Shown: piece after piece, positions 38,497 through 46,804 of the stretch | How positions within the stretch are numbered: position 1 is the stretch's first letter | Layout: the number at the start of each line of letters is the position of its first letter | Origin: an uncultured Alphaproteobacteria bacterium | GTDB lineage: Bacteria; Pseudomonadota; Alphaproteobacteria; HIMB59; GCA-002718135 | Reading direction: 5' to 3' | Length of the DNA stretch: 48,632 nucleotides | NCBI GenBank assembly: GCA_902553945.1 | Contig: CACDMT010000005.1 | Location: 1 to 48,632 of the forward strand | Translations under genes and position numbers: made by a program | The notes under the pieces: model-generated | Database searches by the model: none | The model's input: the letters and a program-made list of their open reading frames with translations, nothing else | What the model was told of the DNA's origin: nothing

Positions 38497-39426
38497 CTAA
38501 TAAGTTTCTAGTATATTTATATCTGAATCGAATAAATAATAACCTTCGTTATCCCTATCCATATCTCTTGTTTTACAACTTGGACCAAATCTGGTTTTCC
38601 AATGATATTTACCACTTTTCTTTAACTTCTGAAGAACTTTTAAAAATTGTTTATTATCATATTTACCTAATTTAAAAAGACAGTTTAAATCATAAGGATC
38701 GTAAGGCTCATCACTTGTAGGTGTTAAATAAACTGAATCTTTAAGTTGTGGACATTTTTCATAATTATGGGCGTAAATTTTGCCAAGAGATCTTCCAGAA
38801 TTTAACATTAGTCTTGCTTCTTTATTTTTGTAATGGCTATTTTTAATTCCCTTTATACAATTGTAGCCCATTCCCTGAGTATGAAGAAGCTCATGCATTC
38901 CAATTAGTATTTTTCTCTCATCATTTTGTGAGACAGAAGAATTTCTAAGATATAACGAGCCAAATCCTACGCCGGCCTCACCTCCATCTACACTATTTAT
39001 ATCTGCAAAATTAAAGTAAATTTTTTTATTATTGCGCATGTTCTTTTCAAAAAACAAATATGGTGTAATGTCGTTGTTTGCCCATTTATGTAGATCTTTA
39101 TATTTTTTATCCATTCTAATAAAAGTAATATCTAGTTTGCCATCAGACCTATAATCAAACTTATATTTTCTTGCTATCCCATCACCTTTTTTATGTTTTT
39201 GAGTTGCTAATTCCATAGCTTTATTCATTTCTGTTATTATGCTTTCCATTTTACCATTTATATCCCATTCACGATCTTCACTATCTTCAGCTAATAAATA
39301 ATTAAAATGAATTTGATAATCATCATTTATATCAGGTTGATCTTCAAAAAACCTTCCTGGTCTTTCATCATTAGCAAAAGTGTGAGAAAAAAATAAAACT
39401 ATGTATAAAAAAATTAAATATTTCAT
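38497..39426 (-). CDS. Secreted zincin-like protein of unknown family
   Basis: I do not recognise a named family. The 309-residue protein has a clear signal peptide (residues 1-18, ending HTFA). Residues 178-188 read HELLHTQGMGY: a zinc-protease HExxH motif followed by the metzincin glycine, with Tyr where metzincins have the third His. The preceding segment GGEAGVGFGSLYLRNSS resembles the edge-strand region before metzincin active sites. The C-terminal part is charged, with cysteines at CIKGI, CPQLK, CLFKL and CKTRD that could form disulfides. A periplasmic or secreted metalloprotease is plausible. It is monocistronic between rnhB and ccrM. Confidence 0.7.
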   Translation of the reverse strand: MKYLIFLYIVLFFSHTFANDERPGRFFEDQPDINDDYQIHFNYLLAEDSEDREWDINGKMESIITEMNKAMELATQKHKKGDGIARKYKFDYRSDGKLDITFIRMDKKYKDLHKWANNDITPYLFFEKNMRNNKKIYFNFADINSVDGGEAGVGFGSLYLRNSSVSQNDERKILIGMHELLHTQGMGYNCIKGIKNSHYKNKEARLMLNSGRSLGKIYAHNYEKCPQLKDSVYLTPTSDEPYDPYDLNCLFKLGKYDNKQFLKVLQKLKKSGKYHWKTRFGPSCKTRDMDRDNEGYYLFDSDINILETY

Positions 39427-39492
39427 AATAGTAATATAATATATAAAAAAAAATTTTATAAATTTTTATTTTACTACTTATCCCAATGAAAA

Positions 39493-39614
39493 GATTCCTA
39501 TTGTTGATAAGTTGATTGACCTGATTCAATAACTCCTTAAAGATTCTTATTAAATGAAAAAAAATAATATCTATTTAGGTGACTCTATTGAGGAAATGAA
39601 AAAAATAAAGAATC
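39493..39614 (+). promoter_or_regulatory. Cluster of five GANTC methylation sites at the ccrM promoter and start
   Basis: GATTC occurs at 39493-39497, 39523-39527 and 39542-39546 upstream of the ccrM ATG (39554). GACTC at 39581-39585 and GAATC at 39610-39614 lie just inside the gene. GANTC is the target of CcrM-type enzymes, so the gene's own promoter region can be methylated by its product. In Caulobacter the ccrM promoter region likewise contains GANTC sites that affect its timing. Confidence 0.7.
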
Positions 39615-40624
39615 ATTCAATTGATTTTATTTTTGCTGATCCTCCTTATAACCTTCAATTAAAAGATACCTTGTATCGTCCTGATCAATCAACAGTTGAA
39701 GCTGTAACCCAAGCTTGGGATAAATTTAGTACTTATGAAGAATATGATAATTTTACAAATGCTTGGCTTAATGAGTGTAAAAGAATATTAAAAAAAGGTG
39801 GTTCGTTATGGGTAATAGGAAGTTATCATAATATTCTTCGTGTAGGATCATTAATACAAAACAAAGGTTTATGGATTTTAAATGATATTATTTGGCACAA
39901 AACGAATCCAATGCCAAACTTTCGAGGAACACGTTTTACTAATGCGCATGAAACACTACTTTGGTGTACAACATCTCGAGATGCAAAATACACATTTAAT
40001 TATCAAAATTTAAAAGAGTTAAATGAAGGAAAACAAATGCGTAGTGATTGGTATATACCAATTTGCTCTGGAAAAGAAAGATTAAGAAAAGAAAATAATC
40101 AACGATCACATCCTACCCAAAAACCAGAAGCTTTACTATATCGAATTCTTTTAGCTTCAACAAATAAAGGTGATCTAGTAATGGATCCTTTTTCAGGTTC
40201 TGGCACAACAGCTGTTGTAGCCAAAAAATTACAACGTAACTTTATTGGTATAGAAAAAGATAAAGATTACGTAGAACTTTCTAAAAAAAGATTAAAAGCA
40301 ACAAAGGTATTAAATGAAGATGTTGTTACAATTACTAAAAGTAGACGTGATTTACCTAAAGTACCATTTGGTGAATTAGTCGAACAGGGTATTATTCCAC
40401 CAGGTGCCGTCCTAACAGATAAAAAAGAACGTTTTAAAGCAACAGTAAGTATTGATGGATCATTAAAAATAAAAAATTTATCAGGATCAATACATCAAAT
40501 GGGAGCAAAAATGCAAGGCCTGCCAAGTTGCAATGGATGGGATTTTTGGCATGTTAAAGATAAATCAAAGTCAATTCTTCTTGATGAAATACGATCAAAT
40601 TACCGAAAAAATAAACTTAATTAG
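39554..40624 (+). CDS. ccrM: CcrM-type DNA adenine-N6 methyltransferase (GANTC)
   Basis: This 356-residue cell-cycle DNA methyltransferase adds a methyl to adenine in GANTC. The arrangement is beta-class: catalytic motif DPPYNLQL (residues 29-36) comes before the SAM-binding motif DPFSGSGTTAVVAKKL (about residue 212). LWGTTS-like and QRSHPTQKPEALLYRILLAST segments match CcrM. A C-terminal RAMA-type domain (about 270-356, with GSIHQMGAKMQGLPSCNGWDFWH) is present, as in true CcrM. No restriction partner is encoded nearby, so this is a solitary regulatory enzyme. Confidence 0.95.
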   Translation: MKKNNIYLGDSIEEMKKIKNHSIDFIFADPPYNLQLKDTLYRPDQSTVEAVTQAWDKFSTYEEYDNFTNAWLNECKRILKKGGSLWVIGSYHNILRVGSLIQNKGLWILNDIIWHKTNPMPNFRGTRFTNAHETLLWCTTSRDAKYTFNYQNLKELNEGKQMRSDWYIPICSGKERLRKENNQRSHPTQKPEALLYRILLASTNKGDLVMDPFSGSGTTAVVAKKLQRNFIGIEKDKDYVELSKKRLKATKVLNEDVVTITKSRRDLPKVPFGELVEQGIIPPGAVLTDKKERFKATVSIDGSLKIKNLSGSIHQMGAKMQGLPSCNGWDFWHVKDKSKSILLDEIRSNYRKNKLN

Positions 40625-40651
40625 TATTTTTTTAAATTTTATAAGTATTTG

Positions 40652-41965
40652 TTATGTCACACGTTGATAAATTCTTGGCATGTAGATCAATAAAGTTAGT
40701 GCTCTGGCAATAAAGAAAATGCATAGGGATATCCATAATCCTGTATTTCCAAAACTTGCTATCAAGAAAAAGGAGCTCATAATATAAATAGAAACAGACA
40801 TGATCATGGCATTGCGAAGCTCTGTTGTTTGCGAAGCACCCACAAAGATACCATCAAATTGAAAACAAAAAGAAGCCGCAAAAGGAATGATAATAACCCA
40901 ATATGAGTAGGAAAAACTGATCTCTCTTATATCAGGTAAATCTGTCATTGTTATAATATAATAATTTTTGCTCAAGAAAAAGAATACACATATTAACAAG
41001 CCAGTAGCACTACTTAAGATAAAAGAATTTTTTATAACATCATTTAATAATTTTCGGTTTTTTGATCCAATAGAGTATCCAACAATCCCTTCTGTTGAAA
41101 AAGCATAAGCATCAAGAACATAGGCAGATAACATTATAAAATTAAGTAGAATTGTATTTGCCGCAACAGTTTCCTCACTGATGGAGTTACCAAGATAGGT
41201 AAAATAAAGAAAAGAAAATGAAAGGAGAAGAGATCTAATAAATATATTTATATTAATATTAAAAATATTTTTAACTTTATTTACATTAAAAATTTTAACG
41301 ATACTAAACTCAAGTTTTGTATATTTATTTAATGCAAAAAATGTATAAAATAAAAAAATAATAGTCGTCAGTGTTGAGGCAACTAGAGTACCTAGAGCAA
41401 CTCCTAAAACATTTAGATTAAAATATAAAACAAAAACTAAACTAAAAATTATATTTGCAATAGAATAAAAACCTACAATAATGCTCGATATTTTTGTTTT
41501 TTGTAATCCAATAAACAAACCGGTAATAACAAAAATAGTGAGTTCACCAAATGTAGAATAAATACGAAAATAAAAATAATCTTTAAAATATTTTTTTGTT
41601 TCAGATGATAATTCAAAAACAGATAAGGAAAACTGAAGGATATAACCTTGTAAAATAATTAACAGAAAAGAAATAATAATTACGAACACAATATTTCGTA
41701 AAAAAATATTTATAATCTCCTCATAGTCATTTGATCCATCTGCTTGCGCCACCATTCCAACTGTTCCAGATCGCAAAAACCCAAAACTTCCAAACAGAAT
41801 CGAAAAAACACTAGCCGCAATACTTGTTGCAACCAGATAACTAGAATTATCAAGGTTTCCCATTAAGCCGGTATCAACAATAGCCACTAAAGGAATAGCT
41901 AAGTTCGCAAAGAAAATAGGGATGGATAATTTAAAAATATTTTGGATGGACGATTTTGAAGACAT
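40652..41965 (-). CDS. MATE family efflux transporter (DinF-like)
   Basis: This 437-residue protein has about twelve hydrophobic segments. The N-terminal region SIPIFFANLAIPLVAIVDTGLMGNLDN with FGFLRSGTVGMVAQA is typical of DinF-type MATE antiporters; the repeated half begins near residue 230. It should export organic cations or drugs in exchange for H+ or Na+. It converges on ccrM with a 27-base gap. Confidence 0.92.
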   Translation of the reverse strand: MSSKSSIQNIFKLSIPIFFANLAIPLVAIVDTGLMGNLDNSSYLVATSIAASVFSILFGSFGFLRSGTVGMVAQADGSNDYEEIINIFLRNIVFVIIISFLLIILQGYILQFSLSVFELSSETKKYFKDYFYFRIYSTFGELTIFVITGLFIGLQKTKISSIIVGFYSIANIIFSLVFVLYFNLNVLGVALGTLVASTLTTIIFLFYTFFALNKYTKLEFSIVKIFNVNKVKNIFNININIFIRSLLLSFSFLYFTYLGNSISEETVAANTILLNFIMLSAYVLDAYAFSTEGIVGYSIGSKNRKLLNDVIKNSFILSSATGLLICVFFFLSKNYYIITMTDLPDIREISFSYSYWVIIIPFAASFCFQFDGIFVGASQTTELRNAMIMSVSIYIMSSFFLIASFGNTGLWISLCIFFIARALTLLIYMPRIYQRVT

Positions 41966-42088
41966 TTTAAATGGTGTTAAATTTTTTATTATTAAAATTT
42001 GATAATATAGTATTTAGCAAAAGACTTAAGTATCAAATTATTCACTATCTTTATTTCATAAATATTATAAAGCTCCAAATACTTAAAA

Positions 42089-42568
42089 ATGCAAATTGGC
42101 AAATACAAATACGAGTTTGATTTCTTTAGTTGGATCAAAAAAACTGAACTAGTAGAACTAGATAGTATTAATCCAACTGATGATCCTGTACGTCCAGAAC
42201 TAAATAGTGAGTTTCGTACATCTAAGGGAAGAAAAATATTTGGTCTAAAATATAAAGATAATATTGAAGGTGTTGTTTGTTTTGCTTTTACAAACGAAAT
42301 ACCTGCTACCATTAAAGAAATGGATCTTATGAGTACGGATGAAGATAAAGCATCTATTCCCGTTGCTTATACTCTATGGTCTTTTAAAAAAGGAGCCGGT
42401 AAAAAAATAATGAAAGAATTACAAAAATATTTTAAATCAAAAGAACAATTTGAGAGTATTATTACTATTTCACCACTAACTCCAGTTGCTACTCATTATC
42501 ATATTCGTAATGGAGCGAGATTAATAAAAATTAATCCAACAACTCAAAATTTTGAATATAAAATATAG
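42089..42568 (+). CDS. GNAT-like small protein
   Basis: The 159-residue protein looks like a divergent GNAT acetyltransferase. AYTLWSFKKGAGKKIMKELQKYF would be the acetyl-CoA loop and helix (motif A, with Gly-Ala-Gly), and ISPLTPVATHYHIRNGARLIKIN the later strand and helix. The substrate is unknown. It has no signal peptide and is flanked by a convergent secreted-protein operon on its right and by a divergent MATE gene on its left. Assignment is by motif only. Confidence 0.6.
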   Translation: MQIGKYKYEFDFFSWIKKTELVELDSINPTDDPVRPELNSEFRTSKGRKIFGLKYKDNIEGVVCFAFTNEIPATIKEMDLMSTDEDKASIPVAYTLWSFKKGAGKKIMKELQKYFKSKEQFESIITISPLTPVATHYHIRNGARLIKINPTTQNFEYKI

Positions 42569-42597
42569 GTTTAATCCTCGAATTATTATTTAGAAGA

Positions 42598-43290
42598 TTA
42601 ATTAACTAATTCAATAAACAAACCGTCAAGAAATTTACCTTTTTGTATTTTTCCATCTTTAAAAGTAATAGTGCCAATACCATCTGGTAAACCGTTTTTC
42701 CATTCTCCTGTATAAATGGAGCCATCACTTTTTAAATGCAAAGAACCAATACCGTGCCTTTTACCATCTTTCCAATTTCCATTATAAGAATCTCCACTTT
42801 CATAAATTATTTTACCGAAGCCTTCAAAGTTTCCATTCTTAAAATTTCCCTCATAAATATTATTATTAATATCAATATATTTTCCTTTTCCATTAAATAC
42901 ACCGTCAATAAAATAGCCCTCGTAGTAATTACCATTTTTAAAATTTTTTTTACCAAAGCCTTCTATTTTTCCTAAAACAAAGTTCCCAATATACTCGTCA
43001 CCATTAACCCAAGTTAATTTTCCTTTTCCATGTAATCTATCATTTTTAAATTCACCTACATAATCGTTAAATAAATTTTTATTAAGCCAAATAAATGTAC
43101 CCTTGCCATTTATTCTCCCATTATTAAACTCTCCCTCATATGTAAATTCTTCACCTATTTTGATAGCACCTGAACAAATATTTTGAGATATGACTTTGTT
43201 ATTTTCTATTTTGCAACTAGTAAAATTTTCTTTTCCAAAAACAGGAAAAGATATAAGTAAAATAAATATATAAAAATTTAATCTGATAAT
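42598..43290 (-). CDS. Secreted MORN-repeat protein without a standard start codon
   Basis: An open frame runs from an in-frame TGA at 43324-43326 to the TAA at 42598-42600 and contains no ATG, GTG or usable TTG near its start. It encodes a hydrophobic signal (RLNFYIFILLISFPVFG) and then seven MORN repeats plus a partial one. In the numbering from 43290, Y-x-G-x-F/W motifs occur at residues 51, 77, 100, 123, 146, 169 and 193, a period close to 23. Each has the following G-x-G. Translation probably starts at ATT 43288-43290 or ATC 43285-43287, about 11-14 bases after AGGA, overlapping the stop of the upstream gene. That gives about 230 residues. MORN repeats bind lipids or proteins; an envelope role is likely. 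A substitution or sequencing error at the start codon is the alternative. Confidence 0.8.
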   Translation of the reverse strand: MIRLNFYIFILLISFPVFGKENFTSCKIENNKVISQNICSGAIKIGEEFTYEGEFNNGRINGKGTFIWLNKNLFNDYVGEFKNDRLHGKGKLTWVNGDEYIGNFVLGKIEGFGKKNFKNGNYYEGYFIDGVFNGKGKYIDINNNIYEGNFKNGNFEGFGKIIYESGDSYNGNWKDGKRHGIGSLHLKSDGSIYTGEWKNGLPDGIGTITFKDGKIQKGKFLDGLFIELVN

Positions 43291-44132
43291 GTTGCTGTAA
43301 ATCCTACTTTCCCAACACTCATTTCACAAACCTCGGAACCCGATGCACCTAACCATTCAGCTCCCATACCCTCACTAGTATCAAAAGATAGAGTTGCTTT
43401 AGGAGTTACGACTCCAATTGTATATGCAGCGGTAAAAGGATATATAATTTGCATCGTATCAGCTGATGCAGTATCATCCCAAGTAGCAGATTGAGTATTT
43501 GAATCAGCACAAATATTAGCTTCATTAGTATGTGTACCTGCTATAGTTCCTACACACCAAGAGGTTGCTCCAGTTGGTCTTCCTGCATGTGTATAAAAAC
43601 TCCACCAGTAAGTATTTGAACCTGCTCCATCAATATAGGCGCCATTATCTCCTCTTGCATCATACAGCCAAATTACTGTTTCTTCCAGGGTACCTGAAGG
43701 AATTGTAATTGTATCTCCTGATACAGATGCATTTGTAACAGAGCTACCATTAGCAGTCTTAGTAGCAGTTGCATCATTTGTGCCTCCTGTATAACAATCA
43801 GTGGTACCGTCTTTATCTAAAACAACTCCAGCTAAAGTAAAAGCCCTATTTAGTTTTACTCTCAAGTGAGTATAAGTTGTACCCATTGGTAATCCATCTA
43901 GAGGACACCAAGAAGCAACATCTGAACCGGCAGTAACCGCTGCAATATCAACTGTTTTTGATGTATCACAAACTTTTGTATATGTTGCACATTTAGAATC
44001 TTCACAAAAGTGCACTTCTTCCATTGTAACTTTATAAACACTAGCTCTACCATTATCTGCTGCAATCAATGATCCTGAATAAAAAATTACTACTAATAAA
44101 AAGCTTATAATTATTTTAAAATATTTAATCAT
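43278..44132 (-). CDS. Secreted eight-cysteine protein of unknown function
   Basis: I do not recognise a named family. The 284-residue protein has a signal peptide (about residues 1-24, ending LIAA). The mature part is rich in Ala, Gly, Thr and Ser and poor in Lys, Asn and Ile, unlike its neighbours, and its DNA is visibly richer in GC. Eight cysteines (in FCEDSKC, KVC, WCPLDG, DCYTGG, WCVG, ICAD and VCEM) could form four disulfides. Tyr/Thr/Val-rich strands suggest a beta-fold; ASVYKVTMEEVHFCED recalls secreted marine bacterial proteins. It starts 2 bases after the stop of the inverse-autotransporter barrel gene and overlaps the MORN gene. Confidence 0.75.
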   Translation of the reverse strand: MIKYFKIIISFLLVVIFYSGSLIAADNGRASVYKVTMEEVHFCEDSKCATYTKVCDTSKTVDIAAVTAGSDVASWCPLDGLPMGTTYTHLRVKLNRAFTLAGVVLDKDGTTDCYTGGTNDATATKTANGSSVTNASVSGDTITIPSGTLEETVIWLYDARGDNGAYIDGAGSNTYWWSFYTHAGRPTGATSWCVGTIAGTHTNEANICADSNTQSATWDDTASADTMQIIYPFTAAYTIGVVTPKATLSFDTSEGMGAEWLGASGSEVCEMSVGKVGFTATLSD

Positions 44133-44134
44133 AA

Positions 44135-45022
44135 TTATTCTGATGTCCTTGCTATTACAATGCCCGTACCTTCTGACTCAATTATTTGTTTATTTGTTCT
44201 TCGAACAATTGATAATAATTCTAAACTCATATCTCCTTTAACAAATGCTGTATCACTAATAAAATCAGTAGAAGCTGTAGGAGTTTCTCTTGCTGGATAA
44301 ATAAACATTATTTTTGCAAAATTACTTGAACCATCAATATTATTATCATCATAGCCTAGTTCAGCAATAAGATTTGGCGTAAGTGTCATTTCTAAACTAT
44401 ACTTTTCACCTTTTGAGTCTTTAGAATTTTTTATTGCATCCCACTCATAAGATTTAGCAATAATATTTGCCCATGGAATGTATGGTACTTGTCCAATTGC
44501 ACTGACTTCAATTCCATCTAAAGTTCTTTCAGTATAACTTCCAACAGTTTTACCACCACTAATTCCAGAATAATAATTTCCTATTAATTCAAATGCTGAT
44601 GTACGAAGCTCAAAACCAACACTAGCTCTTGAATTACCTTCTTCATCATAATCAAAAAAAACATTTGCTCCTGTTAAAGTATTTTTATTGTCAGATAGTT
44701 TACGATAACCAATACCTGAATTAATACTCAACCTATTATCACCACGAATTTTTGTATCATTTAATTGTAATTGAACAAATACTGAATCTACGCCAGGATG
44801 GTGAGAAATGGGTCTCACTGTAACAATAGAAAATTCAGGTTTGTAATCTTCACCAGCTATGATTTGTACCTGTGTATCTCCTTCACCGTCTAGTACATTT
44901 TCAACTGCAGAAGATAGACCGCCGGTAAATTTATCAATTATACTTTTTTTAACTATCTCTTCATCACCAGCATATGCGCTGAAAGATAGAATTAATATGA
45001 TTAAAAATTTCAGAAAATGCAT
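44135..45022 (-). CDS. Stand-alone inverse autotransporter (intimin/invasin-type) beta-barrel
   Basis: The 295-residue protein has a signal peptide (about residues 1-18, ending AYA). It then has a short helix-like linker (DKFTGGLSSAVENVLDGEGDTQVQI), matching the region before the barrel in intimin and invasin. Next comes an outer-membrane barrel containing LSINSGIGYRKLSDNKNTLTGANVFFDYDEEGNSRASVGFELRTSAFEL. The FFDYD segment, the GxGYR and the LDGIEVSAIGQVPYIPWANI block are the usual family landmarks. The chain ends right after the final strand (LLSIVRRTNKQI), so there is no Ig-like passenger. It is the first gene of a three-gene set with a secreted protein and a MORN protein. Confidence 0.82.
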   Translation of the reverse strand: MHFLKFLIILILSFSAYAGDEEIVKKSIIDKFTGGLSSAVENVLDGEGDTQVQIIAGEDYKPEFSIVTVRPISHHPGVDSVFVQLQLNDTKIRGDNRLSINSGIGYRKLSDNKNTLTGANVFFDYDEEGNSRASVGFELRTSAFELIGNYYSGISGGKTVGSYTERTLDGIEVSAIGQVPYIPWANIIAKSYEWDAIKNSKDSKGEKYSLEMTLTPNLIAELGYDDNNIDGSSNFAKIMFIYPARETPTASTDFISDTAFVKGDMSLELLSIVRRTNKQIIESEGTGIVIARTSE

Positions 45023-45160
45023 AATGTTTTTATACTCAAAAATGACAAAAAGTTAAGGAATTATTTCTTCCAATCATCGTTTTTTTTTAAAAATAATCTT
45101 GTTATTTAAATATTTAAACTAATTACTTAACAAATCGCTTATAAATAAATAAAATTGGAA
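45023..45160. promoter_or_regulatory. Divergent promoter region between barrel operon and guaB
   Basis: This 138-base non-coding stretch must hold promoters for both guaB and the beta-barrel operon. A 14-base palindrome, TTTAAATATTTAAA, is at 45105-45118; in such AT-rich DNA it may be accidental. I could not place -35/-10 boxes with confidence. Confidence 0.4.
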
Positions 45161-46267
45161 ATGGCTTACCAAATAAACACTAACTATTCTTTAACTTTTG
45201 ACGACGTTCTTCTTTCACCTTCCTATTCTGAAATTAAACCTAAACATGTTGATACTTCTATTGCTATTGGAAAAGTAAAATTACATATCCCAATACTCTC
45301 AGCTGCAATGGATACAGTAACGGAGAATAAGATGGCTATCAATCTAGGACTAAATGGAGGTCTTGGTGTTATTCACCGCAATATGCCAATTGATAAGCAA
45401 TCAAGTGAAGTTAAAAAAGTTCATAGTTTTAAAGTAAACCAAAAAAATTTTGAAAATGCTGTAATTAACTCTAAAAAACAAATTGCTGTTGGAGCGGCGA
45501 TTGGCGTAGAAAATAATGCTTATCTAAGACTTTTAGAGTTATTAAAAGTCTGTGTTGATATTGTTTTTGTTGATGTTGCACATGCACATACAAAAACTAC
45601 ATTAAAATTTATTGAAAAGGCAAAAAAAGTGTTAAAAAAAACACCGCTTATAGTTGGCAATATTGCAACTAAGAAAGCAGCTTCAGATTTAATTAGTGCT
45701 GGTGTTGATGCTATTAAGGTGGGAATTGGACCAGGCTCTATTTGTACAACAAGAGTTGTAACAGGTGTTGGTATACCTCAACTATCTGCTGTAATGGATA
45801 CATTCCAAGTCGCAAAAAAATTTAAAATCCCTGTGATAGCTGATGGTGGTATTAAGACTTCAGGTGATATTGCAAAAGCTATAGCTGGTGGTGCAAGTGC
45901 ATGTATGATAGGTTCTTTATTTGCTGGCACTGAAGAGTCACCAGGGAAATTATTAACGATCAAAGGTAAAAAATATAAATCATATCGAGGTATGGGATCT
46001 GTTGGAGCAATGCAAAAAGGATCTTTTGATAGATACTCTCAAGAAGAAACAAAAAATGCTAAAAAGTTAGTAGCTGAGGGAGTCGAAGGTATGGTTCCAT
46101 ATAAAGGAAAGGTAGAAGATGTAGCTTATCAACTTGTTGGAGGTTTAAAATCTTCTATGGGATATACAGGACATAATACAATCAAAAGAATGCAAGGCAA
46201 TTGTAAATTTGTCTTTATCTCAAAAGCAGGTGCTCGTGAGAGTAATGTTCACGATGTCATTATGTAA
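45161..46267 (+). CDS. guaB: IMP dehydrogenase lacking CBS domains
   Basis: This enzyme makes XMP from IMP with NAD+, the committing step to GMP. I start at the ATG 45161 (368 residues); an in-frame TTG two codons upstream is less likely. Catalytic parts are intact: SAAMDTVTE, the loop [18 protein letters not shown] with the catalytic Cys, [34 protein letters not shown] (Arg-Tyr dyad) and the flap [12 protein letters not shown]. The usual length is about 490. The two CBS domains normally inserted after the HRNM..QSSEV region are replaced by a short linker (about residues 88-105). The AMDTVTE and flap sequences favour GuaB over the similar-sized GMP reductase. Confidence 0.92.
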   Translation: MAYQINTNYSLTFDDVLLSPSYSEIKPKHVDTSIAIGKVKLHIPILSAAMDTVTENKMAINLGLNGGLGVIHRNMPIDKQSSEVKKVHSFKVNQKNFENAVINSKKQIAVGAAIGVENNAYLRLLELLKVCVDIVFVDVAHAHTKTTLKFIEKAKKVLKKTPLIVGNIATKKAASDLISAGVDAIKVGIGPGSICTTRVVTGVGIPQLSAVMDTFQVAKKFKIPVIADGGIKTSGDIAKAIAGGASACMIGSLFAGTEESPGKLLTIKGKKYKSYRGMGSVGAMQKGSFDRYSQEETKNAKKLVAEGVEGMVPYKGKVEDVAYQLVGGLKSSMGYTGHNTIKRMQGNCKFVFISKAGARESNVHDVIM

Positions 46268-46309
46268 TAATGTATCGAATCATCTTTGAATTGATAGAAT
46301 AAAATAAAA

Positions 46310-46801
46310 ATGAAATCAAAATCAACAAAACATAAGGTATCAATCGTGATGGGTAGTAAATCAGACTATACTACTATGAAAAATTGTGAAAAAATTTTAA
46401 AATTACTTAAAATTAATTTTGAAACAAAAATTGTTTCTGCACACCGGACACCAGAGAGAATGTTTAAGTTTGCTAAAGCTGCTGAAGAAAATAATATTTC
46501 TATTATTATTGCTGGTGCTGGAGGCTCTGCACATTTACCAGGAATGATTGCATCTTTGACAACCATACCAGTTATAGGGGTGCCAGTAGAGAGTCGTAAA
46601 TTAAAAGGTTTGGATAGTTTATTATCAATAGTACAAATGCCTAAAGGGATTCCTGTTGGAAGTGTGGCAATTGGTGAAGATGGAGCAACAAATGCAGGAT
46701 TATATGCAGCTTCCATTATTGCTCTTTCTAATGGAGAAATTAAGAAAAATTTAAAAAAATATAGAAGTAAACAATCAAAAACTGTTAAACAAAATCCATA
46801 A
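46310..46801 (+). CDS. purE: N5-carboxyaminoimidazole ribonucleotide mutase
   Basis: This 163-residue class I PurE converts N5-CAIR to CAIR in purine synthesis. It shows VSIVMGSKSDYTTM, then VSAHRTPERMFKFA, IIAGAGGSAHLPGMIASLT, PVIGVPVESRKLKGLDSLLSIVQMPKGIPVGSVAIG and the GATNAGLYAA end, all standard. It pairs with purK, which starts 3 bases after its stop. Confidence 0.97.
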   Translation: MKSKSTKHKVSIVMGSKSDYTTMKNCEKILKLLKINFETKIVSAHRTPERMFKFAKAAEENNISIIIAGAGGSAHLPGMIASLTTIPVIGVPVESRKLKGLDSLLSIVQMPKGIPVGSVAIGEDGATNAGLYAASIIALSNGEIKKNLKKYRSKQSKTVKQNP

Positions 46802-46804
46802 GTT

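Noticed and set aside
39537-39553. A TTAA...TTAA pair before ccrM as a CtrA site
   Set aside because: The spacing is nine bases rather than the seven of the CtrA consensus, and TTAA pairs are common in this AT-rich DNA.
41992-42312. A 106-residue minus-strand frame overlapping the GNAT-like gene
   Set aside because: It is antisense to the GNAT-like motifs and shows no family features; its tail is low-complexity AT-rich translation.
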